A stretch of 64,000 nt of DNA from Pectobacterium cacticida (lineage in GTDB: Bacteria; Pseudomonadota; Gammaproteobacteria; Enterobacterales; Enterobacteriaceae), in contig NZ_CP133656.1 in assembly GCF_036885195.1 (NCBI RefSeq), forward strand, positions 3,348,001 through 3,412,000. The letters are read 5' to 3'. The position numbers were made by a program, and so were the translations under genes. A model generated the notes under the pieces. That model did not search any database, was not told where the DNA came from, and saw nothing but the letters and a program-made list of their open reading frames with translations. Numbering within the stretch: position 1 is the stretch's first letter; each line of letters starts with the position of its first letter. Below, piece after piece: positions 28,595-37,284 of this stretch.

Positions 28595-29107
28595 ATGAAC
28601 ACATCCCGAATTCCTATTGCCAACCATCAGGCTGTGATGCGCTGTCTACGTGCTAAATTGCAGCAAGCGAATCTCGTTTTGCAAACGAATTACCCAGAAC
28701 CAACCATCAATTACCAGCAACGAGGTTCGATCGCAGGTACGGCCTGGCTGCAACAGTGGGAAATTCGACTGAACCCTGTTTTATTGCAGGAAAATCAGCA
28801 AGCGTTTATCGATGAAGTCGTCCCGCATGAACTCGCCCATTTACTGGTTTTCGCCCGTTTCGGCCGCGTCGCGCCTCATGGTAAGGAGTGGCGTTGGATG
28901 ATGGAAAACGTTCTGGAGGTTGCTGCAAAGCGTACGCATCGTTTTGCAATACAGTCTGTACAGGGGAAAACCTTCATTTACCGTTGTGATTGCCAACAAC
29001 ATGAACTGACGATTCGCCGACACAATCGGGTACAGCGAGGAGAAACAGAATATCGTTGCCGCCGTTGTGGAAAAATTTTACGCCTCGATGTAACAAGTTC
29101 TGTTTAA
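28595..29107 (+). CDS. sprT: SprT-family zinc metalloprotease-like protein
   Basis: SprT/Spartan-like protein with a zinc protease motif; bacterial function is poorly defined. The start at 28595 gives MNTSRIPIANHQAVMRCLRAKL, matching E. coli SprT, and 170 residues (E. coli 165). The HExxH motif is VVPHELAHLLVFARFG, followed by VAPHGKEWRWMMENVL. The C-terminal zinc ribbon has CDCQQHE and YRCRRCGK. The frame is open upstream through the end of metK, but that part has no homology. It precedes endA. Confidence 0.93.
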   Translation: MNTSRIPIANHQAVMRCLRAKLQQANLVLQTNYPEPTINYQQRGSIAGTAWLQQWEIRLNPVLLQENQQAFIDEVVPHELAHLLVFARFGRVAPHGKEWRWMMENVLEVAAKRTHRFAIQSVQGKTFIYRCDCQQHELTIRRHNRVQRGETEYRCRRCGKILRLDVTSSV

Positions 29108-29202
29108 AAGAAAATTTTCAGTTTTAAAAACTATTTTTACATTTGCCTGCCAACAAGACATCCGGTAGTCTGCCAACTTTATCGTCGTGGATGATTTGGA
29201 AC

Positions 29203-29901
29203 ATGCTACGCAAAATTTTCGCTATCGCCGCACTTAGCACGGCGTTATTTTCGGCTAACGCACTCAGCCAGAATATTAATAACTTCTCACAGGCAAAAGC
29301 CGCCGCCGTTAACATTAACCGGGACGCACCGGGATCTTTTTACTGCGGCTGCAAGGTGACATGGCAAGGTAAAAAGGGCACGCCCGATCTTGCTTCCTGC
29401 GGCTATCAGGTCAGGAAAAATGCACAGCGCGCTAGCCGTATCGAGTGGGAACACGTCGTACCGGCCTGGCAGTTTGGTCACCAACGCCAGTGCTGGCAGG
29501 AAGGCGGTAGGAAAAACTGTAGCCGAGACCCGGTCTATCGTGAGATGGAAACCGATTTGCATAACCTGCAACCCGCTATCGGCGAGGTCAACGGCGATCG
29601 CGGCAATGCCATGTATGGACAGTGGAACGGTGGCGCATCTCGATATGGCCAATGTGAGATGAAAGTCGATTTCAAAAATAATCTGGCGGAACCGCCCGCC
29701 CGCGCACGCGGTCAGATCGCCCGTACCTACTTCTACATGCGTGACCGCTATCAGTTACGTCTTTCCAGACAGCAAACGCAGTTATTCGAAGCCTGGGATA
29801 AACAGTATCCGGTCACGCAGTGGGAATGCACTCGCAATCAGCGTATCGCCGCCAAACAGGGAAACTCGAATCCCTACGTTCAACGGGCTTGTCAGCGCTA
29901 G
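29203..29901 (+). CDS. endA: Periplasmic endonuclease I
   Basis: Broad-specificity periplasmic double-strand DNase. The start at 29203 (MLRKIFAIAALSTALFSANALSQ) gives a signal peptide and 232 residues (E. coli 235). Conserved segments are the FYCGCKVTWQGKKGTPDLASCGYQ disulfide region, the active-site stretch RIEWEHVVPAWQFGHQRQCW and the metal site HNLQPAIGEVNGDRGN. Cysteine-rich, as expected for a disulfide-stabilised periplasmic protein. An upstream in-frame ATG at 29143 would bury the signal peptide and is rejected. Confidence 0.95.
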   Translation: MLRKIFAIAALSTALFSANALSQNINNFSQAKAAAVNINRDAPGSFYCGCKVTWQGKKGTPDLASCGYQVRKNAQRASRIEWEHVVPAWQFGHQRQCWQEGGRKNCSRDPVYREMETDLHNLQPAIGEVNGDRGNAMYGQWNGGASRYGQCEMKVDFKNNLAEPPARARGQIARTYFYMRDRYQLRLSRQQTQLFEAWDKQYPVTQWECTRNQRIAAKQGNSNPYVQRACQR

Positions 29902-29936
29902 CCCGTCTACCTACTATAGCGACACGGTTAACCATA

Positions 29937-29963
29937 AAACCGCCGCCAGATGACGGTGGTTTG
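29937..29963 (+). terminator. Possible terminator after endA
   Basis: A 9-bp stem with one G-U pair, AAACCGCCG / CGGTGGTTT (29937-29945 and 29954-29962), followed by TGTGG. It lies 36 bp after the endA stop and before rsmE. Confidence 0.4.
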
Positions 29964-30019
29964 TGGTTATTTCCGGCGTTCCTATGCCGCTTCATTTCAT
30001 TCAAGGGTTTTAATTCAGC

Positions 30020-30754
30020 ATGCGAATACCACGCATTTTTCATCCCGACACGCTCCCGCTGAAGGGGGGGGAAGTCGAACTGAGCGAAGATGCCGCCAAC
30101 CATGTTGGCCGTGTATTACGCATGAATACGGGCCAGCCATTGCAACTGTTTGATGGCAGCAACCATGTCTTCGATGCCGTAATCACGGCGGCGGATAAAA
30201 AGCGGGTACGCGTTCGCTTCGCAGCCGGTAGGTTGGAAGATAAAGAATCGCCTTTACATTTACATTTGGGACAGGTGATGTCGCGCGGCGAAAAAATGGA
30301 GTTTACCATTCAGAAATCCATTGAACTGGGCGTCAATGTCATTACACCGCTCCTGTCTGAACGCTGCGGCGTAAAATTGGATCCTGAGCGGCTGGACAAA
30401 AAAATTGCCCAGTGGCGGAAGATAGCAATCGCCGCCTGTGAGCAGTCTGGCCGTAACCGTGTGCCGCTCATACGCCCCGTCATGACGGTGGATGCCTGGT
30501 GCTCAGAACAAGACAACGCATTGAAACTAAACCTGCATCCACGCGCGACCCAGCGTATCAATACCCTGCCGCTGCCGGTCGATCGCGTCAGGCTACTTAT
30601 CGGCCCGGAAGGCGGGCTCACCGCCGATGAAATTACCATGACCTCAGATCATGGATTCACTGATATCCTGTTGGGGCCACGCGTCCTGCGCACAGAAACC
30701 ACTGCACTTACCGCCATAACCGCCTTACAGGTACGTTTCGGCGATTTGGGGTAA
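30020..30754 (+). CDS. rsmE: 16S rRNA m3U1498 methyltransferase RsmE
   Basis: SPOUT-class enzyme methylating N3 of U1498 in 16S rRNA. 244 residues (E. coli 243). The N-terminal PUA-like part contains EDAANHVGRVLRMNTGQPLQLFDGS. The C-terminal knot has RLLIGPEGGLTADEI and LLGPRVLRTETTALTAITALQ, which bind S-adenosylmethionine. An in-frame run of eight G at 30064-30071 lies in codons 15-17 and encodes Lys-Gly-Gly; a slip there would break the gene. gshB starts 13 bp after the stop, so the two are probably cotranscribed. Confidence 0.95.
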   Translation: MRIPRIFHPDTLPLKGGEVELSEDAANHVGRVLRMNTGQPLQLFDGSNHVFDAVITAADKKRVRVRFAAGRLEDKESPLHLHLGQVMSRGEKMEFTIQKSIELGVNVITPLLSERCGVKLDPERLDKKIAQWRKIAIAACEQSGRNRVPLIRPVMTVDAWCSEQDNALKLNLHPRATQRINTLPLPVDRVRLLIGPEGGLTADEITMTSDHGFTDILLGPRVLRTETTALTAITALQVRFGDLG

Positions 30755-30767
30755 AAGGAGAAAAAGA

Positions 30768-31727
30768 ATGATCAAGCTCGGTATCGTGATGGATCCGATA
30801 GACACCATCAATATTAAAAAAGACACCAGTTTCGCCATGTTGTTGGAAGCACAGCGGCGTGGCTGGGAACTGTACTATATGGAGATGAACGATCTCTATA
30901 TGCAGGCTGGTATCGCGCGCGCCACAACGCGCCGCCTGAACGTCCAATACGATTACGATGGCTGGTACGATTTCGCCGAAGAGCAGGACATCGCGTTGGA
31001 GGAATTAGATGTGGTGCTAATGCGTAAAGATCCGCCGTTCGATACGGAATTTATTTACGCTACCTATATGCTGGAACGCGCAGAAGAGAAAGGCACGCTA
31101 ATCGTCAACAAACCGCAAAGCCTGCGTGATTGCAATGAGAAACTGTTTACCGCCTGGTTTGCGCATCTGACGCCGGATACGCTTGTCACGCGTCGCGCCG
31201 ATAAACTGCGTCAGTTCCACGCCAAGCATGGCGACGTCATTCTCAAACCGCTGGATGGCATGGGCGGCGCTTCTATTTTCCGTTTAAAGCAGGATGATGC
31301 TAACGTTTCAGTCATCATCGAGACGCTGACCGAGCACGCCACGCGCTACTGCATGGCACAAAACTACCTGCCTGCAATTAAAGATGGCGACAAACGCGTA
31401 TTAGTGGTCGATGGTGAGCCCGTGCCTTACTGTCTGGCGCGTATCCCGAAAAATGGTGAGACACGCGGCAATCTGGCCGCTGGCGGACGTGGCGAAGCTC
31501 GCCCGCTGTCCGAAAGCGATTGGAAAATTGCCCGCGACGTGGCACCAACGTTAAAAGCCAAGGGCCTGATTTTTGTTGGTCTGGACATCATTGGCGACCG
31601 ACTGACAGAAATTAACGTGACCAGCCCGACCTGTGTACGTGAAATCGAGGCGGCTTACCCTGACGTTTCCATCACTGGTATGCTGATGAACGCCATTGAA
31701 AAACGACTGGCAGCACGCTCTCGCTAA
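30768..31727 (+). CDS. gshB: Glutathione synthetase
   Basis: ATP-grasp ligase joining gamma-glutamylcysteine and glycine. 319 residues (E. coli about 316). The N-terminal KLGIVMDPIDTINIKKDTSFAMLLEAQ and the ATP-grasp segments VILKPLDGMGGASIFRL, NGETRGNLAAGGRGEA and EINVTSPTCVREIE are conserved. AAAAGGAGAAAAAG directly before the ATG is a strong ribosome site. It lies between rsmE and yqgE, as in E. coli. Confidence 0.97.
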   Translation: MIKLGIVMDPIDTINIKKDTSFAMLLEAQRRGWELYYMEMNDLYMQAGIARATTRRLNVQYDYDGWYDFAEEQDIALEELDVVLMRKDPPFDTEFIYATYMLERAEEKGTLIVNKPQSLRDCNEKLFTAWFAHLTPDTLVTRRADKLRQFHAKHGDVILKPLDGMGGASIFRLKQDDANVSVIIETLTEHATRYCMAQNYLPAIKDGDKRVLVVDGEPVPYCLARIPKNGETRGNLAAGGRGEARPLSESDWKIARDVAPTLKAKGLIFVGLDIIGDRLTEINVTSPTCVREIEAAYPDVSITGMLMNAIEKRLAARSR

Positions 31728-31753
31728 GACTCAAGGCAATAAATTTGCCGCCT

Positions 31754-31777
31754 GGCCCGGTAGCTCGGGCCGCCTTT
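31754..31777 (+). terminator. Possible terminator after gshB
   Basis: GGCCCG / CGGGCC (31754-31759 and 31766-31771), followed by GCCTTTC, lies 27 bp past the gshB stop. The stem is short and the T tract weak. Confidence 0.35.
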
Positions 31778-31809
31778 CTAACGCTGACGGATATCAATAA
31801 AAATACACA

Positions 31810-32373
31810 ATGAATTTACAGCATCATTTCCTCATTGCTATACCAGCACTACAGGACTCTGTCTTTAAACGTTCGGTGGTTTATATCTGCGAACATAATG
31901 AAGACGGGGCGATGGGACTGATCATCAATAAGCCTATGGATCAGTTTTCCGTGGAAAATGTGCTGGAAAAGCTAAAAATAGATCCCACGCCGCGTGACCC
32001 GGATATTCGATTGGATAAACCAGTCTTTATGGGAGGTCCTTTGGCCAACGATCGGGGGTTTATCCTGCACACCCCCTGCCCCGGTTTTGGTTCCAGTATT
32101 AGTATTTCTGAGGAGACTATGATCACCACGTCAAAAGACGTATTGGAAACGTTAGGGACGCCACAGCAGCCGAAAAATACGCTGGTAGCGTTAGGTTATT
32201 CCGCCTGGGAAAATGGTCAATTAGAAGAAGAACTGTTAGAAAATGCTTGGTTAACTACGCCAGCCGATAAGGATATTCTGTTTCACACGCCTATCCCGGA
32301 GCGCTGGCGCGCGGCGGCAAGAAAACTCGGTGTTGATATTCACAATATTTCCACTGAAGCAGGACATGCCTGA
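31810..32373 (+). CDS. yqgE: UPF0301 family protein YqgE
   Basis: DUF179/UPF0301 protein of unknown biochemical role, 187 residues as in E. coli. Family marks are FLIAIPALQDSVFKRSVVYICEHNEDGAMGLIINKP and the VFMGGPLANDRGFILHTP strand. Its stop overlaps the ruvX start (ATGA-type arrangement at 32371-32375), so the two are translationally coupled. The pairing with ruvX is widely conserved and suggests a shared, still undefined role. Confidence 0.94.
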   Translation: MNLQHHFLIAIPALQDSVFKRSVVYICEHNEDGAMGLIINKPMDQFSVENVLEKLKIDPTPRDPDIRLDKPVFMGGPLANDRGFILHTPCPGFGSSISISEETMITTSKDVLETLGTPQQPKNTLVALGYSAWENGQLEEELLENAWLTTPADKDILFHTPIPERWRAAARKLGVDIHNISTEAGHA

Positions 32374-32792
32374 TGGCCGGCAGAACCCTTCTAGCATTTG
32401 ATTATGGGACGAAAAGCATCGGCGTCGCCATCGGTCAAGAGATCACCAGAACGGCACGCGCATTGACCGCGTTTAAGGCCCAGGATGGCATACCCGACTG
32501 GCAAAAAGTAGAGAAGCTATTGGCGGAATGGCAGCCTGATCTGGTGGTCGTCGGCCTGCCGCTCAACATGGATGGTACTGAGCAACCGATAACAGCACGA
32601 GCGCGGAAATTTGCTAATCGATTGCATGGGCGTTTCGGCGTCGCGATTGCATTGCACGATGAGCGGTTAAGCACCGTTGAAGCTCGTGCCGATCTTTTCG
32701 CGCACGGCGGCTTTAGCGCGTTGGACAAGGGAAGCGTAGACGCCGCCTCTGCGGTTGTTATTCTAGAAAGCTGGTTCAATGCTCAGCGTTAA
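32373..32792 (+). CDS. ruvX: Pre-16S rRNA nuclease RuvX/YqgF
   Basis: RNase H-fold nuclease implicated in maturation of the 16S rRNA 5' end (and once proposed as a Holliday junction resolvase). 139 residues (E. coli 138). Acidic active-site residues are in LLAFDYGTKSIGVAIGQ, in VVGLPLNMDG, in HDERLSTVEA and near the C-terminus. It overlaps yqgE by one base. It ends the block homologous to the E. coli 66-min region; fbp comes next on the opposite strand. Confidence 0.95.
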   Translation: MAGRTLLAFDYGTKSIGVAIGQEITRTARALTAFKAQDGIPDWQKVEKLLAEWQPDLVVVGLPLNMDGTEQPITARARKFANRLHGRFGVAIALHDERLSTVEARADLFAHGGFSALDKGSVDAASAVVILESWFNAQR

Positions 32793-32890
32793 AATGCAGA
32801 GGGCGCTTTAAGAAAGTTCCACCACGCGCGGTGGGTCACAAAAAGCAAGCGGAATCACGCTTAAAGGTCATTCCGCGCAAAATGGAAATC

Positions 32891-32919
32891 CCGTGTTGGC
32901 AAAACCTCTGGCAACACGG
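32891..32919 (-). terminator. Possible terminator after fbp
   Basis: An 8-bp inverted repeat CCGTGTTG / CAACACGG (32891-32898 and 32912-32919), read on the minus strand, is followed by GATTTCCATTTTG. It lies 12 bp after the fbp stop, between convergent ruvX and fbp. Confidence 0.4.
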
Positions 32920-32930
32920 CATGACGCTAA

Positions 32931-33935
32931 TTAGTCATCGGGGTATTCACGGATAAAGCGTTCAACGTCATTTACCATCGATTTTGTCCCGACAAAGAAG
33001 GGAGCTCGCTGGTGCAGTTTTTCCGGCTTGATATCAAGGATGCGGTTTTTACCATCACTCGCCTTACCGCCAGCCTGTTCAGCCAGAAACGCCATCGGAT
33101 TGCATTCGTATAATAAACGCAGTTTGCCTTGCGGATAACTCGCCGTGCTCGGGTACAGGTAAATACCGCCTTTCAGCAAGTTGCGATGGAAATCCGCCAC
33201 CAGAGAACCAACATAACGCGAGGTATAAGGACGCTGCGTCTCTTCATCCTGTTCCTGGCAGTATTTGATGTATTTCTTTACGCCAGTAGGGAATTTGATG
33301 TAATTCCCTTCGTTAATAGAGTACATATTCCCTTTTTCTGGGAAATGAACCCTCTCATGCGAAAGGCAGAATACCCCCAGCGATGGATCGTAGGTAAAAG
33401 CGTGAACGCCGTGACCCGTGGTGTACACCAGCATGGTTGAAGAACCATAGACAATGTAGCCCGCCGCTACCTGCTGGCTACCCGGCTGCAAGAAATCCGC
33501 TTCGGTGACGGAGGTCCCCAACGGGGTAATACGGCGATAAATAGAAAAAATCGTCCCGACGGAGACGTTAACATCAATATTCGACGAACCGTCTAGTGGA
33601 TCCATCAGCACGACATATTTCGCGTTTTCCGCCTTATCGCCTTCGAAAATAACGATTTCGTCTTCTTCTTCCGAGGCGATGCCAGCCACTTCGCCCCGCG
33701 CTTTTAACGCCGCTTTCAGTTTCTCATTGGCATACAGATCGAGCTTCATCTGTACTTCGCCTTGAACATTAGAAATCCCGCTGGTGCCCAGGATATCAAC
33801 CAGACCCGCTTTATTGATATCGCGGTGGATAATCTTGGCACCCAGTTTAATAGCAGACAGCAGCGCGGTAAGCTCACCTGTGGCGTGAGAGAAATCGTGC
33901 TGTTTTTCGACGATAAATTCGCCTAACGTTTTCAT
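32931..33935 (-). CDS. fbp: Class 1 fructose-1,6-bisphosphatase
   Basis: Gluconeogenic hydrolysis of fructose 1,6-bisphosphate; AMP-inhibited in E. coli. The start at 33935 (MKTLGEFIVEKQHDFSHATGELTALLSAIK) gives 334 residues (E. coli 332); the frame stays open for 26 more codons upstream without homology. The metal/phosphate motif VVLMDPLDGSSNIDVNVSVGTIFSIYRR and the C-terminal GGIYLYPSTASYPQGKLRLLYECNPMAFLAEQAGGKA are diagnostic. Divergent from mpl, as in E. coli. Confidence 0.97.
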   Translation of the reverse strand: MKTLGEFIVEKQHDFSHATGELTALLSAIKLGAKIIHRDINKAGLVDILGTSGISNVQGEVQMKLDLYANEKLKAALKARGEVAGIASEEEDEIVIFEGDKAENAKYVVLMDPLDGSSNIDVNVSVGTIFSIYRRITPLGTSVTEADFLQPGSQQVAAGYIVYGSSTMLVYTTGHGVHAFTYDPSLGVFCLSHERVHFPEKGNMYSINEGNYIKFPTGVKKYIKYCQEQDEETQRPYTSRYVGSLVADFHRNLLKGGIYLYPSTASYPQGKLRLLYECNPMAFLAEQAGGKASDGKNRILDIKPEKLHQRAPFFVGTKSMVNDVERFIREYPDD

Positions 33936-34103
33936 AACACTATTCCAAAATCTACGGATGAAAAGCGGTTTCATTTCTGCACCGCCAACGTTTGCGCATG
34001 CAGTGTAGCCCAAAGAGAAAGTGAGTACCTAGTCAAATCCATTTCTTATGGTGGATTCATAGCGGTAGAATGTGCGCAGGCTCACTGTGAAGATGGAAAA
34101 TGC

Positions 34104-35480
34104 ATGCGTATTCATATTTTAGGTATCTGCGGCACTTTTATGGGCGGCCTTGCCCTACTTGCCCGCTCGCTGGGGCATGACGTGACTGGCTCGGATGCTA
34201 ATGTTTATCCCCCCATGAGTACCTTACTGGAAGAGCAGGGAATCACATTGATTGAAGGATACGATCCGATACAGTTAACCCCTGCGCCCGATTTAGTCAT
34301 CATCGGTAATGCAATGACGCGTGGTAATCCCTGCGTCGAAGCCGTTCTGGAGCAAGGATTACCCTATGTCTCAGGCCCACAGTGGCTACATGATTATGTG
34401 CTGCGCGATCGCTGGGTCATCGCCGTCGCAGGAACACATGGAAAGACGACCACGGCGGGCATGATCGCTTGGATATTGGAAGATTGTGGCTATCAGCCCG
34501 GTTTTGTCATCGGCGGCGTTCCCGGCAACTTTTCGGTGTCCGCACGCTTGGGCAACCGCCCGTTTATCGTACTTGAAGCCGATGAATACGATTGCGCATT
34601 CTTCGACAAACGTTCCAAATTTGTTCATTATTGCCCGCGCACGCTGGTGCTTAACAACCTTGAGTTCGATCATGCCGATATCTTCGACGATCTAAAAGCC
34701 ATTCAGAAACAGTTTCACCATCTTGTGCGGCTAGTTCCCGGTAGTGGGAAGATTATCTTGCCCTCTCATGATATTAACCTCAAACAGGTGATGGGCATGG
34801 GATGTTGGAGTGAACAGGAACTGGTCGGCGAAGACGGCGTTTGGCGGGCACAAAAAGTGGCGACCGATGCTAGCCAATATCAGGTGTATCTAAATAATGA
34901 GCTCGTCGGTGAAGTCCACTGGCAATTAGTGGGCGAACATAATATGCACAATGGGTTAATGGCGATTGCCGCCGCTCGCCACGTTGGGATATTACCTGCG
35001 GATGCCTGCCGCGCACTGGGCGGATTCATCAACGCACGCCGTCGTCTGGAATTACGCGGTACGGAATATGGTGTGACGGTCTATGACGATTTTGCACATC
35101 ACCCGACCGCTATTCTGGCAACGCTATCGGCGCTGCGCAGCAAGGTCGGCGGTACGGCTCGCATTTTAGCCGTATTAGAACCCCGATCTAACACCATGAA
35201 GTTAGGGGTGTGCAAAAATGAGCTGGCGCCCTCATTAGGCCGCGCCGATGAAGTCTTCCTCTTTCAGCCAGCACATATTCCATGGCAGGTCGTCGATGTC
35301 GCGGAAGCTTGCGTTCAACCTGCACACTGGAGCGCTGATATCGACACCTTAGTAGAAAACATCCTCAAAACGGCGCAGCCTGGCGATCACATTCTGGTCA
35401 TGAGCAACGGTGGGTTCAGCGACATCCATAATAAGCTGCTGAATGGTCTGAAACAGAAAGCGCTGAAGGCAAAGGAATAG
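34104..35480 (+). CDS. mpl: Murein peptide ligase Mpl
   Basis: UDP-MurNAc:tripeptide ligase that recycles L-Ala-gamma-D-Glu-meso-DAP from old peptidoglycan. 458 residues (E. coli 457). Mur-ligase architecture: the N-terminal nucleotide-sugar fold begins RIHILGICGTFMGGLALLA, the ATP loop is VIAVAGTHGKTTTAGMIAW near residue 112, and EADEYDCAFFDKRSKF and YDDFAHHPTAI follow. Divergent from fbp and convergent with purA. Confidence 0.96.
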   Translation: MRIHILGICGTFMGGLALLARSLGHDVTGSDANVYPPMSTLLEEQGITLIEGYDPIQLTPAPDLVIIGNAMTRGNPCVEAVLEQGLPYVSGPQWLHDYVLRDRWVIAVAGTHGKTTTAGMIAWILEDCGYQPGFVIGGVPGNFSVSARLGNRPFIVLEADEYDCAFFDKRSKFVHYCPRTLVLNNLEFDHADIFDDLKAIQKQFHHLVRLVPGSGKIILPSHDINLKQVMGMGCWSEQELVGEDGVWRAQKVATDASQYQVYLNNELVGEVHWQLVGEHNMHNGLMAIAAARHVGILPADACRALGGFINARRRLELRGTEYGVTVYDDFAHHPTAILATLSALRSKVGGTARILAVLEPRSNTMKLGVCKNELAPSLGRADEVFLFQPAHIPWQVVDVAEACVQPAHWSADIDTLVENILKTAQPGDHILVMSNGGFSDIHNKLLNGLKQKALKAKE

Positions 35481-35521
35481 CAGGCCGGGAGTATCGCCAC
35501 CTGTAACGGTTAAAGATACAA

Positions 35522-35548
35522 AAAAGGACGGGGCTCCGTCCTTTTCTC
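35522..35548. terminator. Bidirectional terminator between mpl and purA
   Basis: A perfect 10-bp stem, AAAAGGACGG / CCGTCCTTTT (35522-35531 and 35536-35545), with loop GGCT. T and A tracts flank both sides, suiting the convergent junction. Confidence 0.85.
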
Positions 35549-35573
35549 GCGATATTTTCCATTAAAGGAGAAA

Positions 35574-36872
35574 TCAGGCATCAAACGGATCGCGTAGCAC
35601 CATGGTTTCACTGCGATCTGGGCCGGTGGAAATAATATCAACCGGCACACCTGTGACCTCTTCGATACGTTTAATGTAGTTCAACGCAGCCTGTGGCAGT
35701 TTACTGTAGTCTTTCACACCAAACGTGCTTTCAGACCAGCCTGGCATCGTTTCGTAAATCGGCTCAAGGCCTTCCCATCCTTCCGCAGCCAGCGGCGTGG
35801 TATCCACTTCATGGCCATTCGGCAAACGATAGCCGACACAGATCTTGATTTCTTTCAGGCCATCCAACACATCCAGCTTAGTCAGACAGAAACCCGATAG
35901 CGAATTGATCTGCACCGCACGACGCACCGCAACCGCATCCAGCCAACCGGTACGGCGACGGCGCCCGGTGGTCGCGCCAAACTCATTGCCCTTCTGAGAC
36001 AGGCGCTCGCCCACGTCGTCAAACAGTTCCGTCGGGAAGGGGCCAGCGCCCACTCGCGTGGAGTAAGCCTTAACGATTCCCAAGACGTAATCTACGTAAC
36101 GCGGCCCCAAACCTGAGCCAGTAGCCACGCCACCGGCAGTGGTATTTGAGGACGTCACATACGGATATGTGCCATGATCGATATCCAGCAACGTTCCCTG
36201 AGCGCCTTCGAACATCACGAAATCGCCGCGCTGATGTGCTTTGTACAAGAGATCGGAAACGTCAACAACCATCGCGGTCAGGATATCGGCTATCGCTAAC
36301 ACCTCATCCAGCACTTTCTGGTAGTCAACGGCCTCGACTTTATAGTAGTTAACCAGTTGAAAATTGTGGTATTCAACGATCTCTTTCAGTTTGACGGCAA
36401 AGGTTGCTTTATCAAACAAATCACCAACACGCAGGCCACGGCGTGCCACTTTGTCTTCGTACGCCGGCCCGATACCCCGGCCTGTCGTACCAATGGCTTT
36501 TGCGCCGCGCGCTTTTTCACGCGCATTATCCAGCGCGACGTGATAAGGGAGGATTAACGGGCAGGCTTCGGAAAGTAACAGACGTTCGCGTACCGGGACG
36601 CCACGCGCTTCAAGCGCCGTCATTTCTTTCATCAATGCGTCAGGCGCCAGTACAACACCGTTTGCAATGATACTGACAACATTTTCACGCAGAATGCCAG
36701 AAGGAATTAAATGAAGGACGGTTTTTTCACCGTTGATCACCAGTGTGTGGCCCGCGTTGTGACCACCCTGATAGCGCACAACATATTTAGCCCGTTCAGT
36801 CAGCAGGTCAACGACCTTGCCTTTACCTTCGTCACCCCATTGGGTGCCCAGTACGACGACGTTCTTACCCAT
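35574..36872 (-). CDS. purA: Adenylosuccinate synthetase
   Basis: GTP-dependent conversion of IMP and aspartate to adenylosuccinate, the first committed step to AMP. The start at 36872 (MGKNVVVLGTQWGDEGKGKVVDLL) gives 432 residues, the E. coli length; an extra four in-frame codons upstream are unlikely. The GDEGKGK P-loop, QGGHNAGHTLV, SNTTAGGVATGSGLGPR and GRRRRTGWLDAVAVRRA motifs are present. A PurR-like sequence lies about 70 bp upstream. Convergent with mpl. Confidence 0.97.
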   Translation of the reverse strand: MGKNVVVLGTQWGDEGKGKVVDLLTERAKYVVRYQGGHNAGHTLVINGEKTVLHLIPSGILRENVVSIIANGVVLAPDALMKEMTALEARGVPVRERLLLSEACPLILPYHVALDNAREKARGAKAIGTTGRGIGPAYEDKVARRGLRVGDLFDKATFAVKLKEIVEYHNFQLVNYYKVEAVDYQKVLDEVLAIADILTAMVVDVSDLLYKAHQRGDFVMFEGAQGTLLDIDHGTYPYVTSSNTTAGGVATGSGLGPRYVDYVLGIVKAYSTRVGAGPFPTELFDDVGERLSQKGNEFGATTGRRRRTGWLDAVAVRRAVQINSLSGFCLTKLDVLDGLKEIKICVGYRLPNGHEVDTTPLAAEGWEGLEPIYETMPGWSESTFGVKDYSKLPQAALNYIKRIEEVTGVPVDIISTGPDRSETMVLRDPFDA

Positions 36873-36939
36873 TTCAAGAATCACCAGGTTGCTTAAAAAA
36901 GGATTCTAACATCTCACTTGGATGCTTTCAGTACTTTTT

Positions 36940-36954
36940 AGCACACGATTGCGC
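36940..36954 (-). promoter_or_regulatory. Weak PurR-box-like sequence upstream of purA
   Basis: On the minus strand GCGCAATCGTGTGCT matches about 10 of 15 positions of the PurR consensus (ACGCAAACGTTTTCG type). purA is PurR-regulated in E. coli, so position and context fit, but the match is imperfect. Confidence 0.3.
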
Positions 36955-36972
36955 ACATTTTTCCACTTAAAT

Positions 36973-37173
36973 TTAACCGCCCATTCGGCGATGCAACATG
37001 TAGTAGATCACGCAACCTGCTACAACTATTCCCCCGCCAAAACGACGCAAAATGGTATCCGGGAACTGCGCAATACTCACTATCATCCGCCGCCAAAGAC
37101 GGGGGAATAGTAGCGGCCCCAATCCTTCAAGCACCAGAACCAACCCAAGTGCCAACCAAATTGTTGAATTCAT
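36973..37173 (-). CDS. yjeT: DUF2065 small membrane protein YjeT
   Basis: 66-residue inner-membrane protein of unknown function (E. coli 65). The start at 37173 gives MNSTIWLALGLVLVLEGLGPLLFPRLWRRM, matching E. coli; the longer frame to 37212 is not supported. Two hydrophobic segments flank a short basic loop (IAQFPDTILRRFGGGIVVAGCVIYYML). It sits between purA and hflC on the same strand, the usual enterobacterial order. Confidence 0.93.
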   Translation of the reverse strand: MNSTIWLALGLVLVLEGLGPLLFPRLWRRMIVSIAQFPDTILRRFGGGIVVAGCVIYYMLHRRMGG

Positions 37174-37227
37174 AATCGTCCCTTTAACTACATAAGAGCA
37201 AATCGCCCTCACTACTGTTCTTTACCC

Positions 37228-37259
37228 CAAAAAAAAGCCCGGAATAATCAACCGGGCTT
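37228..37259 (-). terminator. Terminator after hflC
   Basis: On the minus strand AAGCCCGG / CCGGGCTT (plus 37252-37259 and 37235-37242) is followed by eight T. It lies 26 bp after the hflC stop and closes the long tsaE-to-hflC cluster. Confidence 0.85.
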
Positions 37260-37284
37260 GATAACAGTCATTCGTTAATAACGG

